Positions 1-13,057 of a stretch of 64,000 bases of DNA are shown one piece after another. Position 1 is the stretch's first letter. Every line of letters begins with the position of its first letter. The notes below the pieces were generated by a model. That model was not told where the DNA came from. It saw only the letters and a list, made by a program, of their open reading frames with translations, and did no database searches. This stretch comes from Taudactylus pleione (lineage: Eukaryota; Chordata; Amphibia; Anura; Myobatrachidae), in NCBI GenBank assembly GCA_031769625.1, contig JAUIMM010001255.1:1-64000 (forward strand). Direction: 5' to 3'. The translations under genes were made by a program, and so were the position numbers.

Positions 1-1292
1 AAAGTATGCACTTTTGTTATTTCCATTGCTTTCAATGCATTTTGGCCTAAAACTTGCATTTGCTGTTTTCTCTTAAATGCAACATGGGAGAAAAACCATT
101 TCACATCACATTTGTGGGTTTTGGTCTTCAACACATCCAGTGAAATTTTGAGCTGTCTGTGTTTGCTACAAGAGGAGATAACACAAAGAATGCGCTTTTG
201 TTGTTTTCATTGCTTTCAATGCATTTTGGCCTAAAACGTGCATTTGCTGTTTTCTCTTAAACGCAACATGGGAGAAAAACCATTTCACATCACATTTGTG
301 GGTCTTGGTCTTCAACACATCCAGTGAAATTTTGAGCTGTCTGTGTTTGCTACAAGAGGAGATATCACAAAGTATGCGCTTTTGTTGTTTTCATTGCTTT
401 CAATGCATTTTGGCCTAAAACGTGCATTTGCTGTTTTCTCTTAAACGCAACATGGGAGAAAAACCATTTCACATCACATTTGTGGGTCTTGGTCTTCAAC
501 ACATCCAGTGAAATTTTGAGCTGTCTGTGTTTGCTACTAGAGGAGATATCACAAAGTATGCGCTTTTGTTGTTTTCATTGCTTTCAATGCATTTTGGCCT
601 AAAACGAGCATTTGCTGTTTTCTCTTAAACGCAACATGGGAGAAAAACAATTTCACATCACATTTGTGGGTCTTGGTCTTCAACACATCCAGTGAAATTT
701 TGAGCTGTCTGTGTTTGCTACAAGAGGAGATATCACAAAGTATGCGCTTTTGTTATTTCCATTGCTTTCAATGCATTTTGGCCTAAAACGTGCATTTGCT
801 GTTTTCTCTTAAATGCAACATGGGAGAAAAACCATTTCACATCACATTTGTGGGTTTTGGTCTTCAACACATCCAGTGAAATTTTGAGCTGTCTGTGTTT
901 GCTACAAGAGGAGATAACACAAAGTATGCGCTTTTGTTGTTTCCATTGCTTTCAATGCATTTTGGCCTAAAACGTGCATTTGCTGTTTTCTCTTAAACGC
1001 AACATGGGAGAAAAACCATTTCACATCACATTTGTGGGTCTTGGTCTTCAACACATCCAGTGAAATTTTGAGCTGTCTGTGTTTGCTACAAGAGGAGATA
1101 TCACAAAGTATGCGCTTTTGTTATTTCCATTGCTTTCAATGCATTTTGGCCTAAAACTTGCATTTGCTGTTTTCTCTTAAACGCAACAAGGGAGAAAAAC
1201 CATTTCACATCACATTTGTGGGTTTTGGTCTTCAACACATCCAGTGAAATTTTGAGCTGTCTGTGTTTGCTACAAGAGGAGATAACACAAAG

Positions 1293-1475
1293 TATGCGCT
1301 TTTGTGTTTCCATTGCTTTCAATGCATTTTGGCCTAAAACGTGCATTTGCTGTTTTCTCTCAAACGCAACATGGGAGAAAAACCATTTCACATCACATTT
1401 GTGGGTCTTGGTCTTCAACACATCCAGTGAAATTTTGAGCTGTCTGTGTTTGCTACAAGAGGAGATATCACAAAG
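1293..1475 (+). repeat. Class D monomer example, 183 bp
   Basis: One T is missing in the early T-rich tract, so CTTTTGTTGTTTCC becomes CTTTTGTGTTTCC, and the unit is 183 bp. There are 52 such monomers in the window, about 15% of all copies. Every one I checked is preceded by a monomer ending GATAACAC, so D occurs as the second half of a linked pair. Sub-variants carry TCAAACGC, TTAAACGC, AAACAC, or GCTTTGGTG at the start. The length of 183 is divisible by three, which causes the spurious open frames that cluster on these monomers. Confidence 0.95.
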
Positions 1476-1659
1476 TATGCACTTTTGTTATTTCCATTGC
1501 TTTCAATGCATTTTGGCCTAAAACTTGCATTTGCTGTTTTCTCTTAAATGCAACATGGGAGAAAAACCATTTCACATCACATTTGTGGGTTTTGGTCTTC
1601 AACACATCCAGTGAAATTTTGAGCTGTCTGTGTTTGCTACAAGAGGAGATAACACAAAG
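1476..1659 (+). repeat. Class C monomer example (TTATTTCCATT), 184 bp
   Basis: Class C has TTATTTCC in place of TTGTTTCC and usually AAAACTTGC in place of AAAACGTGC, which removes the middle CpG by a G-to-T change rather than deamination. Most class C copies also carry GGGTTTTGG and end in GATAACAC, so several diagnostic sites along the 184 bp are linked. This copy has two of the decayed CpG states, TGCAC at the start and AAATGC in the middle. Confidence 0.9.
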
Positions 1660-1843
1660 AATGCGCTTTTGTTGTTTCCATTGCTTTCAAAGCATTTTGG
1701 CCTAAAACGTGCATTTGCTGTTTTCTCTTAAACGCAACATGGGAGAAAAACCATTTCACATCACATTTGTGGGTCTTGGTCTGCAACACATCCAGTGAAA
1801 TTTTGAGCTTTCTGTGTTTGCTACAAGAGGAGATATCACAAAG

Positions 1844-2027
1844 TATGCGCTTTTGTTGTTTCCATTGCTTTCAATGCATTTTGGCCTAAAACGTGCATTT
1901 GCTGTTTTCTCTTAAACGCAGCATGGGAGAAAAACCATTTCACATCACATTTGTGGGTCTTGGTCTTCAACACATCCAGTGAAATTTTGAGCTGTCTGTG
2001 TTTGCTACAAGAGGAGATATCACAAAG
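1844..2027 (+). repeat. Class B monomer example (TTGTTTCCATT), 184 bp
   Basis: Class B differs from class A by TTTCC in place of TTTTC just before ATTGC. This copy also has AGCATGGG rather than AACATGGG. Class B often follows a monomer that ends GATAACAC. Known sub-variants in the window include AAAGCATT (loss of the ATGCAT site, for example at 1660, 4233, 12690, 16552, 19679 and 58654), AAACACAAC, and the right-half variant with AAAAGGTGC plus TTATACGC. Confidence 0.9.
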
Positions 2028-2763
2028 TATGCGCTTTTGTTGTTTTCATTGCTTTCAATGCATTTTGGCCTAAAACGTGCATTTGCTGTTTTCTCTTAAA
2101 CGCAACATGGGAGAAAAACAATTTCACATCACATTTGTGGGTCTTGGTCTTCAACACATCCAGTGAAATTTTGAGCTGTCTGTGTTTGCTACAAGAGGAG
2201 ATATCACAAAGTATGCGCTTTTGTTGTTTTCATTGCTTTCAATGCATTTTGGCCTAAAACGTGCATTTGCTGTTTTCTCTTAAACGCAACATGGGAGAAA
2301 AACCATTTCACATCACATTTGTGGGTCTTGGTCTTCAACACATCCAGTGAAATTTTGAGCTGTCTGTGTTTGCTACTAGAGGAGATATCACAAAGTATGC
2401 GCTTTTGTTGTTTTCATTGCTTTCAATGCATTTTGGCCTAAAACGAGCATTTGCTGTTTTCTCTTAAACGCAACATGGGAGAAAAACCATTTCACATCAC
2501 ATTTGTGGGTCTTGGTCTTCAACACATCCAGTGAAATTTTGAGCTGTCTGTGTTTGCTACAAGAGGAGATATCACAAAGTATGCGCTTTTGTTGTTTTCA
2601 TTGCTTTCAATGCATTTTGGCCTAAAACATGCATTTGCCGTTTTCTCTTAAACGCAACATGGGAGAAAAACCATTTCACATCACATTTGTGGGTCTTGGT
2701 CTTCAACACATCCAGTGAAATTTTGAGCTGTCTGTGTTTGCTACAAGAGGAGATATCACAAAG

Positions 2764-5519
2764 TATGCACTTTTGTTATTTCCATTGCTTTCAATGCATT
2801 TTGGCCTAAAACTTGCATTTGCTGTTTTCTCTTAAACGCAGCATGGGAGAAAAACCATTTCACATCACATTTGTGGGTTTTGGTCTTCAACACATCCAGT
2901 GAAATTTTGAGCTGTCTGTGTTTGCTACAAGAGGAGATAACACAAAGTATGCGCTTTTGTGTTTCCATTGCTTTCAATGCATTTTGGCCTAAAACGTGCA
3001 TTTGCTGTTTTCTCTCAAACGCAACATGGGAGAAAAACCATTTCACATCACATTTGTGGGTCTTGGTCTTCAACACATCCAGTGAAATTTTGAGCTGTCT
3101 GTGTTTGCTACAAGAGGAGATATCACAAAGTATGCACTTTTGTTATTTCCATTGCTTTCAATGCATTTTGGCCTAAAACTTGCATTTGCTGTTTTCTCTT
3201 AAATGCAACATGGGAGAAAAAACATTTCACATCAAATTTGTGGGTTTTGGTCTTCAACACATCCAGTGAAATTTTGAGCTGTCTGTGTTTGCTACAAGAG
3301 GAGATAACACAAAGTATGTGCTTTTGTGTTTCCATTGCTTTCAATGCATTTTGGCCTAAAACGTGCATTTGCTGTTTTCTCTTAAACGCAACATGGGAGA
3401 AAAACCATTTCACATCACATTTGTGGGTCTTGGTCTTCAACACATCCAGTGAAATTTTGAGCTGTCTGTGTTTGCTACAAGAGGAGATATCACAAAGTAT
3501 GCGCTTTTGTTGATTTCATTGCTTTCAATGCATTTTGGCCTAAAACGAGCATTTGCTGTTTTCTCTTAAACGCAGCATGGGAGAAAAACCATTTCACATC
3601 ACATTTGTGGGTCTTGGTCTTCAACACATCCAGTGAAATTTTGAGCTGTCTGTGTTTGCTACAAGAGGAGATATCACAAAGTATGCGCTTTTGTTATTTC
3701 CATTGCTTTCAATGCATTTTGGCCTAAAACTTGCATTTGCTGTTTTCTCTTAAACGCAGCATGGGAGAAAAACCATTTCACATCACATTTGTGGGTTTTG
3801 GTCTTCAACACATCCAGTGAAATTTTGAGCTGTCTGTGTTTGCTACAAGAGGAGATAACACAAAGTATGCGCTTTTGTGTTTCCATTGCTTTCAATGCAT
3901 TTTGGCCTAAAACGTGCATTTGCTGTTTTCTCTCAAACGCAACATGGGAGAAAAACCATTTCACATCACATTTGTGGGTCTTGGTCTTCAACACATCCAG
4001 TGAAATTTTGAGCTGTCTGTGTTTGCTACAAGAGGAGATATCACAAAGTATGCACTTTTGTTATTTCCATTGCTTTCAATGCATTTTGGCCTAAAACTTG
4101 CATTTGCTGTTTTCTCTTAAATGCAACATGGGAGAAAAACCATTTCACATCAAATTTGTGGGTTTTGGTCTTCAACACATCCAGTGAAATTTTGAGCTGT
4201 CTGTGTTTGCTACAAGAGGAGATAACACAAAGTATGCGCTTTTGTTGTTTCCATTGCTTTCAAAGCATTTTGGCCTAAAACGTGCATTTGCTGTTTTCTC
4301 TTAAACGCAGCATGGGAGAAAAACCATTTCACATCACATTTGTGGGTCTTGGTCTTCAACACATCCAGTGAAATTTTGAGCTGTCTGTGTTTGCTACAAG
4401 AGGAGATATCACAAAGTATGCGCTTTTGTTGTTTCCATTGCTTTCAATGCATTTTGGCCTAAAACGTGCATTTGCTGTTTTCTCTTAAACGCAGCATGGG
4501 AGAAAAACCATTTCACATCACATTTGTGGGTCTTGGTCTTCAACACATCCAGTGAAATTTTGAGCTGTCTGTGTTTGCTACAAGAGGAGATATCACAAAG
4601 TATGCGCTTTTGTTGTTTTCATTGCTTTCAATGCATTTTGGCCTAAAACGTGCATTTGCTGTTTTCTCTTAAACGCAAAATGGGAGAAAAACCATTTCAC
4701 ATCACATTTGTGGGTCTTGGTCTTCAACACATCCAGTGAAATTTTGAGCTGTCTGTGTTTGCTACAAGAGGAGATATCACAAAGTATGCGCTTTTGTTGT
4801 TTTCATTGCTTTCAATGCATTTTGGCCTAAAACGTGCATTTGCTGTTTTCTCTTAAACGCAACATGGGAGAAAAACCATTTCACATCACATTTGTGGGTC
4901 TTTGTCTTCAACACATCCAGTGAAATTTTGAGCTGTCTGTGTTTGCTACTAGAGGAGATATCACAAAGTATGCGCTTTTGTTGTTTTCATTGCTTTCAAT
5001 GCATTTTGGCCTAAAACGAGCATTTGCTGTTTTCTCTTAAACGCAACATGGGAGAAAAACCATTTCACATCACATTTGTGGGTCTTGGTCTTCAACACAT
5101 CCAGTGAAATTTTGAGCTGTCTGTGTTTGCTACAAGAGGAGATATCACAAAGTATGCGCTTTTGTTATTTCCATTGCTTTCAATGCATTTTGGCCTAAAA
5201 CTTGCATTTGCTGTTTTCTCTTAAACGCAGCATGGGAGAAAAACCATTTCACATCACATTTGTGGGTTTTGGTCTTCAACACATCCAGTGAAATTTTGAG
5301 CTGTCTGTGTTTGCTACAAGAGGAGATAACACAAAGTATGCGCTTTTGTGTTTCCATTGCTTTCAATGCATTTTGGCCTAAAACGTGCATTTGCTGTTTT
5401 CTCTTAAACACAACATGGGAGAAAAACCATTTCACATCACATTTGTGGGTCTTGGTCTTCAACACATCCAGTGAAATTTTGAGCTGTCTGTGTTTGCTAC
5501 AAGAGGAGATATCACAAAG
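2764..5519 (+). repeat. Left domain, C-D rich stretch
   Basis: Four class D monomers occur within 2.6 kb (2948, 3315, 3866, 5337), each after a class C unit. Two class C monomers (3131 and 4049) share the rare CATCAAATTTG, which changes the CACATTTGTG inverted repeat, so they are recent sister copies. A B(AAAGCATT)-B-A-A-A(cGAGC) run follows at 4233-5152 and resembles 1660-2579. Confidence 0.85.
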
Positions 5520-6990
5520 TATGCGCTTTTGTTGATTTCATTGCTTTCAATGCATTTTGGCCTAAAACGAGCATTTGCTGTTTTCTCTTAAATGCAGCAT
5601 GGGAGAAAAACCATTTCACATCACATTTGTGGGTCTTGGTCTTCAACACATCCAGTGAAATTTTGAGCTGTCTGTGTTTGCTACAAGAGGAGATATCACA
5701 AAGTATGCGCTTTTGTTGTTTTCATTGCTTTCAATGCATTTTGGCCTAAAACATGCATTTGCCGTTTTCTCTTAAACGCAACATGGGAGAGAAACCATTT
5801 CACATCACATTTGTGGGTCTTGGTCTTCAACACATCCAGTGAAATTTTGAGCTGTCTGTGTTTGCTACAAGAGGAGATATCACAAAGTATGCGCTTTTGT
5901 TGTTTCCATTGCTTTCAATGCATTTTGGCCTAAAACGTGCATTTGCTGTTTTCTCTTAAACACAACATGGGAGAAAAACCATTTCACATCACATTTGTGG
6001 GTCTTGGTCTTCAACACATCCAGTGAAATTTTGAGCTGTCTGTGTTTGCTACAAGAGGAGATATCACAAAGTATGCGCTTTTGTTGTTTCCATTGCTTTC
6101 AATGCATTTTGGCCTAAAACGTGCATTTGCTGTTTTCTCTTAAATGCAGCATGGGAGAAAAACCATTTCACATCACATTTGTGGGTCTTGGTCTTCAACA
6201 CATCCAGTGAAATTTTGAGCTGTCTGTGTTTGCTACAAGAGGAGATAACACAAAGTATGCGCTTTTGTGTTTCCATTGCTTTCAATGCATTTTGGCCTAA
6301 AACGTGCATTTGCTGTTTTCTCTCAAACGCAACATGGGAGAAAAACCATTTCACATCACATTTGTGGGTTTTGGTCTTCAACACATCCAGTGAAATTTTG
6401 AGCTGTCTGTGTTTGCTACAAGAGGAGATAACACAAAGTATGCGCTTTTGTTGTTTCCATTGCTTTCAATGCATTTTGGCCTAAAACGTGCATTTGCTGT
6501 TTTCTCTTAAACGCAACATGGGAGAAAAACCATTTCACATCACCTTTGTGGGTCTTGGTCTTCAACACATCCAGTGAAATTTTTAGCTTTCTGTGTTTGC
6601 TACAAGAGGAGATATCACAAAGTATGCGCTTTTGTTGTTTCCATTGCTTTCAATGCATTTTGGCCTAAAACGTGCATTTGCTGTTTTCTCTTAAACGCAG
6701 CATGGGAGAAAAACCATTTCACATCACATTTGTGGGTCTTGGTCTTCAACACATCCAGTGAAATTTTGAGCTGTCTGTGTTTGCTACAAGAGGAGATATC
6801 ACAAAGTATGCGCTTTTGTTGTTTTCATTGTTTTCATTGCATTTTGGCCTAAAACATGCATTTGCTGTTTTCTCTTAAACGCAACATGGGAGAAAAACCA
6901 TTTCACATCACATTTGTGGGTCTTGGTCTTCAACACATCCAGTGAAATTTTGAGCTGTCTGTGTTTGCTACAAGAGGAGATATCACAAAG

Positions 6991-8460
6991 TATGCGCTTT
7001 TGTTGTTTTCATTGCTTTCAATGCATTTTGGCCTAAAACGTGCATTTGCTGTTTTCTCTTAAACGCAACATGGGAGAAAAACCATTTCACATCACATTTG
7101 TGGGTCTTGGTCTTCAACACATCCAGTGAAATTTTGAGCTGTCTGTGTTTGCTACTAGAGGAGATATCACAAAGTATGCGCTTTTGTTGTTTTCATTGCT
7201 TTCAATGCATTTTGGCCTAAAACGAGCATTTGCTGTTTTCTCTTAAACGCAACATGGGAGAAAAACCATTTCACATCACATTTGTGGGTCTTGGTCTTCA
7301 ACACATCCAGTGAAATTTTGAGCTGTCTGTGTTTGCTACAAGAGGAGATATCACAAAGTATGCGCTTTTGTTATTTCCATTGCTTTCAATGCATTTTGGC
7401 CTAAAACTTGCATTTGCTGTTTTCTCTTAAACGCAGCATGGGAGAAAAACCATTTCACATCACATTTGTGGGTCTTGGTCTTCAACACATCCAGTGAAAT
7501 TTTGAGCTGTCTGTGTTTGCTACAAGAGGAGATAACACAAAGTATGCGCTTTTGTGTTTCCATTGCTTTCAATGCATTTTGGCCTAAAACGTGCATTTGC
7601 TGTTTTCTCTTAAACGCAACATGGGAGAAAAACCATTTCACATCACATTTGTGGGTCTTGGTCTTCAACACATCCAGTGAAATTTTGAGCTGTCTGTGTT
7701 TGCTACAAGAGGAGATATCACAAAGTATGCGCTTTTGTTGTTTTCATTGCTTTCAATGCATTTTGGCCTAAAACGTGCATTTGCTGTTTTCTCTTAAACG
7801 CAACATGGGAGAAAAACCATTTCACATCACATTTGTGGGTCTTGGTCTTCAACACATCCAGTGAAATTTTGAGCTGTCTGTGTTTGCTACTAGAGGAGAT
7901 ATCACAAAGTATGCGCTTTTGTTGTTTTCATTGCTTTCAATGCATTTTGGCCTAAAACGAGCATTTGCTGTTTTCTCTTAAACGCAACATGGGAGAAAAA
8001 CCATTTCACATCACATTTGTGGGTCTTGGTCTTCAACACATCCAGTGAAATTTTGAGCTGTCTGTGTTTGCTACAAGAGGAGATATCACAAAGTATGCGC
8101 TTTTGTTATTTCCATTGCTTTCAATGCATTTTGGCCTAAAACTTGCATTTGCTGTTTTCTCTTAAACGCAGCATGGGAGAAAAACCATTTCACATCACAT
8201 TTGTGGGTTTTGGTCTTCAACACATCCAGTGAAATTTTGAGCTGTCTGTGTTTGCTACAAGAGGAGATAACACAAAGTATGCGCTTTTGTGTTTCCATTG
8301 CTTTCAATGCATTTTGGCCTAAAACGTGCATTTGCTGTTTTCTCTTAAACGCAACATGGGAGAAAAACCATTTCACATCACATTTGTGGGTCTTGGTCTT
8401 CAACACATCCAGTGAAATTTTGAGCTGTCTGTGTTTGCTACAAGAGGAGATATCACAAAG
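6991..8460 (+). repeat. 4-monomer A-A-C-D tandem duplication, 2 x 735 bp
   Basis: 6991-7725 and 7726-8460 have the same order: A ending CTACTAGAGG, A with cGAGC, C with cTTGC and AGCATGGG, then D with TTAAACGC. They differ at GGGTCTT (first C) against GGGTTTT (second C). Three 184-bp units plus one 183-bp unit give 735 bp. This block is nested inside the 3.1-kb duplication and is absent from its second copy. Confidence 0.88.
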
Positions 8461-8644
8461 TATGCGCTTTTGTTGATTTCATTGCTTTCAATGCATTTTG
8501 GCCTAAAACGAGCATTTGCTGTTTTCTCTTAAACGCAGCATGGGAGAAAAACCATTTCACATCACATTTGTGGGTCTTGGTCTTCAACACATCCAGTAAA
8601 ATTTTGAGCTGTCTGTGTTTGCTACAAGAGGAGATATCACAAAG
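8461..8644 (+). repeat. Class E monomer example (TTGATTTCATT), 184 bp
   Basis: Class E has TTGATTTCATT and AAAACGAGC, and sits most often directly after a class D monomer or between class A monomers. This copy has AGCATGGG and an unusual CAGTAAAAT in place of CAGTGAAAT. In the right half class E also appears with TCAAACGC (27586, 51300, 53690, 59941). Confidence 0.9.
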
Positions 8645-11600
8645 TATGCGCTTTTGTTGTTTTCATTGCTTTCAATGCATTTTGGCCTAAAACATGCATT
8701 TGCCGTTTTCTCTTAAACGCAACATGGGAGAAACACCATTTCACATCACATTTGTGGGTCTTGGTCTTCAACACATCCAGTGAAATTTTGAGCTGTCTGT
8801 GTTTGCTACAAGAGGAGATATCACAAAGTATGCGCTTTTGTTGTTTCCATTGCTTTCAATGCATTTTGGCCTAAAACGTGCATTTGCTGTTTTCTCTTAA
8901 ACACAACATGGGAGAAAAACCATTTCACATCACATTTGTGGGTCTTGGTCTTCAACACATCCAGTGAAATTTTGAGCTGTCTGTGTTTGCTACAAGAGGA
9001 GATATCACAAAGTATGCACTTTTGTTGTTTCCATTGCTTTCAATGCATTTTGGCCTATAACGTGCATTTGCTGTTTTCTCTTAAATGCAGCATGGGAGAA
9101 AAACCATTTCACATCACATTTGTGGGTCTTGGTCTTCAACACATCCAGTGAAATTTTGAGCTGTCTGTGTTTGCTACAAGAGGAGATATCACAAAGTATG
9201 CGCTTTTGTTGTTTTCATTGCTTTCAATGCATTTTGGCCTAAAACGTGCATTTGCTGTCTTCTCTTAAATGCAACATGGGAGAAAAACCATTTCACATCA
9301 CATTTGTGGGTCTTGGTCTTCAACACATCCAGTGAAATTTTGAGCTGTCTGTGTTTGCTACAAGAGGAGATAACACAAAGTATGCGCTTTTGTGTTTCCA
9401 TTGCTTTCAATGCATTTTGGCCTAAAACGTGCATTTGCTGTTTTCTCTCAAACGCAACATGGGAGAAAAACCATTTCACATCACATTTGTGGGTTTTGGT
9501 CTTCAACACATCCAGTGAAATTTTGAGCTGTCTGTGTTTGCTACAAGAGGAGATAACACAAAGTATGCGCTTTTGTTGTTTCCATTGCTTTCAATGCATT
9601 TTGGCCTAAAACGTGCATTTGCTGTTTTCTCTTAAACGCAACATGGGAGAAAAACCATTTCACATCACCTTTGTGGGTCTTGGTCTTCAACACATCCAGT
9701 GAAATTTTGAGCTTTCTGTGTTTGCTACAAGAGGAGATATCACAAAGTATGCGCTTTTGTTGTTTCCATTGCTTTCAATGCATTTTGGCCTAAAACGTGC
9801 ATTTGCTGTTTTCTCTTAAACGCAGCATGGGAGAAAAACCATTTCACATCACATTTGTGGGTCTTGGTCTTCAACACATCCAGTGAAATTTTGAGCTGTC
9901 TGTGTTTGCTACAAGAGGAGATATCACAAAGTATGCGCTTTTGTTGTTTTCATTGCTTTCATTGCATTTTGGCCTAAAACATGCATTTGCTGTTTTCTCT
10001 TAAACGCAACATGGGAGAAAAACCATTTCACATCACATTTGTGGGTCTTGGTCTTCAACACATCCAGTGAAATTTTGAGCTGTCTGTGTTTGCTACAAGA
10101 GGAGATATCACAAAGTATGCGCTTTTGTTGTTTTCATTGCTTTCAATGCATTTTGGCCTAAAACGTGCATTTGCTGTTTTCTCTTAAACGCAACATGGGA
10201 GAAAAACCATTTCACATCACATTTGTGGGTCTTGGTCTTCAACACATCCAGTGAAATTTTGAGCTGTCTGTGTTTGCTACTAGAGGAGATATCACAAAGT
10301 ATGCGCTTTTGTTGTTTTCATTGCTTTCAATGCATTTTGGCCTAAAACGAGCATTTGCTGTTTTCTCTTAAACGCAACATGGGAGAAAAACCATTTCACA
10401 TCACATTTGTGGGTCTTGGTCTTCAACACATCCAGTGAAATTTTGAGCTGTCTGTGTTTGCTACAAGAGGAGATATCACATAGTATGTGCTTTTGTTATT
10501 TCCATTGCTTTCAATGCATTTTGGCCTAAAACTTGCATTTGCTGTTTTCTCTTAAACGCAACATGGGAGAAAAACCATTTCACATCACATTTGTGGGTCT
10601 TGGTCTTCAACACATCCAGTGAAATTTTGAGCTGTCTGTGTTTGCTACAAGAGGAGATAACACAAAGTATGCGCTTTTGTGTTTCCATTGCTTTCAATGC
10701 ATTTTGGCCTAAAACGTGCATTTGCTGTTTTCTCTTAAACGCAACATGGGAGAAAAACCATTTCACATCACATTTGTGGGTCTTGGTCTTCAACACATCC
10801 AGTGAAATTTTGAGCTGTCTGTGTTTGCTACAAGAGGAGATATCACAAAGTATGCGCTTTTGTTGATTTCATTGCTTTCAATGCATTTTGGCCTAAAACG
10901 AGCATTTGCTGTTTTCTCTTAAACGCAGCATGGGAGAAAAACCATTTCACATCACATTTGTGGGTCTTGGTCTTCAACACATCCAGTGAAATTTTGAGCT
11001 GTCTGTGTTTGCTACAAGAGGAGATATCACAAAGTATGCTCTTTTGTTGTTTTCATTGCTTTCAATGCATTTTGGCCTAAAACATGCATTTGCTGTTTTC
11101 TCTTAAACGCAACATGGGAGAAAAACCATTTCACATCACATTTGTGGGTCTTGGTCTTCAACACATCCAGTGAAATTTTGAGCTGTCTGTGTTTGCTACA
11201 AGAGGAGATATCACAAAGTATGCGCTTTTGTTATTTCCATTGCTTTCAATGCATTTTGGCCTAAAACTTGCATTTGCTGTTTTCTCTTAAACGCAACATG
11301 GGAGAAAAACCATTTCACATCACATTTGTGGGTTTTGGTCTTCAACACATCAAGTGAAATTTTGAGCTGTCTGTGTTTGCTACAAGAGGAGATAACACAA
11401 AGTATGCGCTTTTGTTGTTTTCATTGCTTTCAATGCATTTTGGCCTAAAACGTGCATTTGCTGTTTTCTCTTAAACGCAGCATGGGAGAAAAACCATTTC
11501 ACATCACATTTGTGGGTCTTGGTCTTCAACACATCCAGTGAAATTTTGAGCTGTCTGTGTTTGCTACAAGAGGAGATATCACAAAGTATGCGCTTTTGTT

Positions 11601-13057
11601 GTTTTCATTGCTTTCAATGCATTTTGGCCTAAAACGTGCATTTGCTGTTTTCTCTTAAACGCAATATGGGAGAAAAACCATTTCACATCACATTTGTGGG
11701 TCTTGGTCTTCAACACATCCAGTGAAATTTTGAGCTGTCTGTGTTTGCTACAAGAGGAGATATCAGAAAGTATGCGCTTTTGTTATTTCCATTGCTTTCA
11801 ATGCATTTTGGCCTAAAACGTGCATTTGCTGTTTTCTCTTAAATGCAACATGGGAGAAAAACCATTTCACATCACATTTGTGGGTTTTGGTCTTCAACAC
11901 ATCCAGTGAAATTTTGAGCCGTCTGTGTTTGCTACAAGAGGAGATAACACAAAGTATGCGCTTTTGTTGTTTCCATTGCTTTCAATGCATTTTGGCCTAA
12001 AACGTGCATTTGCTGTTTTCTCTTAAACGCAACATGGGAGAAAAACCATTTCACATCACATTTGTGGGTCTTGGTCTTCAACACATCCAGTGAAATTTTG
12101 AGCTGTCTGTGTTTGCTACAAGAGGAGATATCACAAAGTATGTGCTTTTGTTATTTCCATTGCTTTCAATGCATTTTGGACTAAAACTTGCATTTGCTGT
12201 TTTCTCTTAAACGCAGCATGGGAGAAAAACCATTTCACATCACATTTGTGGGTTTTGGTCTTCAACACATCCAGTGAAATTTTGAGCTGTCTGTGTTTGC
12301 TACAAGAGGAGATAACACAAAGTATGCGCTTTTGTGTTTCCATTGCTTTCAATGCATTTTGGCCTAAAACGTGCATTTGCTGTTTTCTCTCAAACGCAAC
12401 ATGGGAGAAAAACCATTTCACATCACATTTGTGGGTCTTGGTCTTCAACACATCCAGTGAAATTTTGAGCTGTCTGTGTTTGCTACAAGAGGAGATATCA
12501 CAAAGTATGCACTTTTGTTATTTCCATTGCTTTCAATGCATTTTGGCCTAAAACTTGCATTTGCTGTTTTCTCTTAAATGCAACATGGGAGAAAAACCAT
12601 TTCACATCACATTTGTGGGTTTTGGTCTTCAACACATCCAGTGAAATTTTGAGCTGTCTGTGTTTGCTACAAGAGGAGATAACACAAAGTATGCACTTTT
12701 GTTGTTTCCATTGCTTTCAAAGCATTTTGGCCTAAAACGTGCATTTGCTGTTTTCTCTTAAACGCAACATGGGAGAAAAACCATTTCACATCACATTTGT
12801 GGGTCTTGGTCTTCAACACATCCAGTGAAATTTTGAGCTTTCTGTGTTTGCTACAAGAGGAGATATCACAAAGTATGCGCTTTTGTTGTTTCCATTGCTT
12901 TCAATGCATTTTGGCCTAAAACGTGCATTTGCTGTTTTCTCTTAAACGCAGCATGGGAGAAAAACCATTTCACATCACATTTGTGGGTCTTGGTCTTCAA
13001 CACATCCAGTGAAATTTTGAGCTGTCTGTGTTTGCTACAAGAGGAGATATCACAAAG

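Larger units (their letters stand above)
1..2763 (+). repeat. 15-monomer segment, copy 1 of a dispersed duplication
   Basis: The order is C, A(AATGCGC), A, A(cGAGC with AACAATTT), C, B, C(AACAAGGG), D, C, B(AATGCGC, AAAGCATT, CTGCAAC), B, A(AACAATTT), A, A and A(cATGC, GCCGTT). The same order with the same rare variants occurs 14,892 bases downstream at 14893-17655. I found no difference at the diagnostic sites compared. The next monomer (2764 against 17656) differs, which marks the right limit. The left limit lies outside the window or at its edge. Confidence 0.9.
5520..11034 (+). repeat. 16-17-monomer tandem duplication, about 3.1 kb
   Basis: Monomers 5520-6255 (E, A with GCCGTT, B with AAACAC, B with AAATGCAGC) match 8461-9196 at an offset of 2941 bases. 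Monomers 6256-7725 (D, B with CACCTTTG, B, A with CATTGCATT and cATGC, A, A, C, D) match 9381-10850 at an offset of 3125. The offsets differ by one monomer, because the second copy carries an extra unit near 9013-9196. Shared private variants such as CACCTTTG and CATTGCATT make descent from one duplication likely. Confidence 0.88.

Noticed and set aside
1101..1421. Open frames of 75-132 codons on both strands, repeated about 100 times in the window (for example 1101-1421 minus and 1216-1521 plus)
   Set aside because: They occur almost wholly on class D monomers. A 184-bp repeat shifts frame by one base each copy and soon meets a stop; a 183-bp monomer keeps frame for one more turn. Both strands are open in the same place, the products are the same satellite translated, and there is no start context, codon bias or domain. 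They are length artefacts.
6574..6852. Open frame on the plus strand that does not cover a 183-bp monomer
   Set aside because: It starts at a chance ATG and continues because of a local TTTTAGC variant and the CATTGCATT monomer. The product is satellite sequence in another frame, with no other coding evidence.
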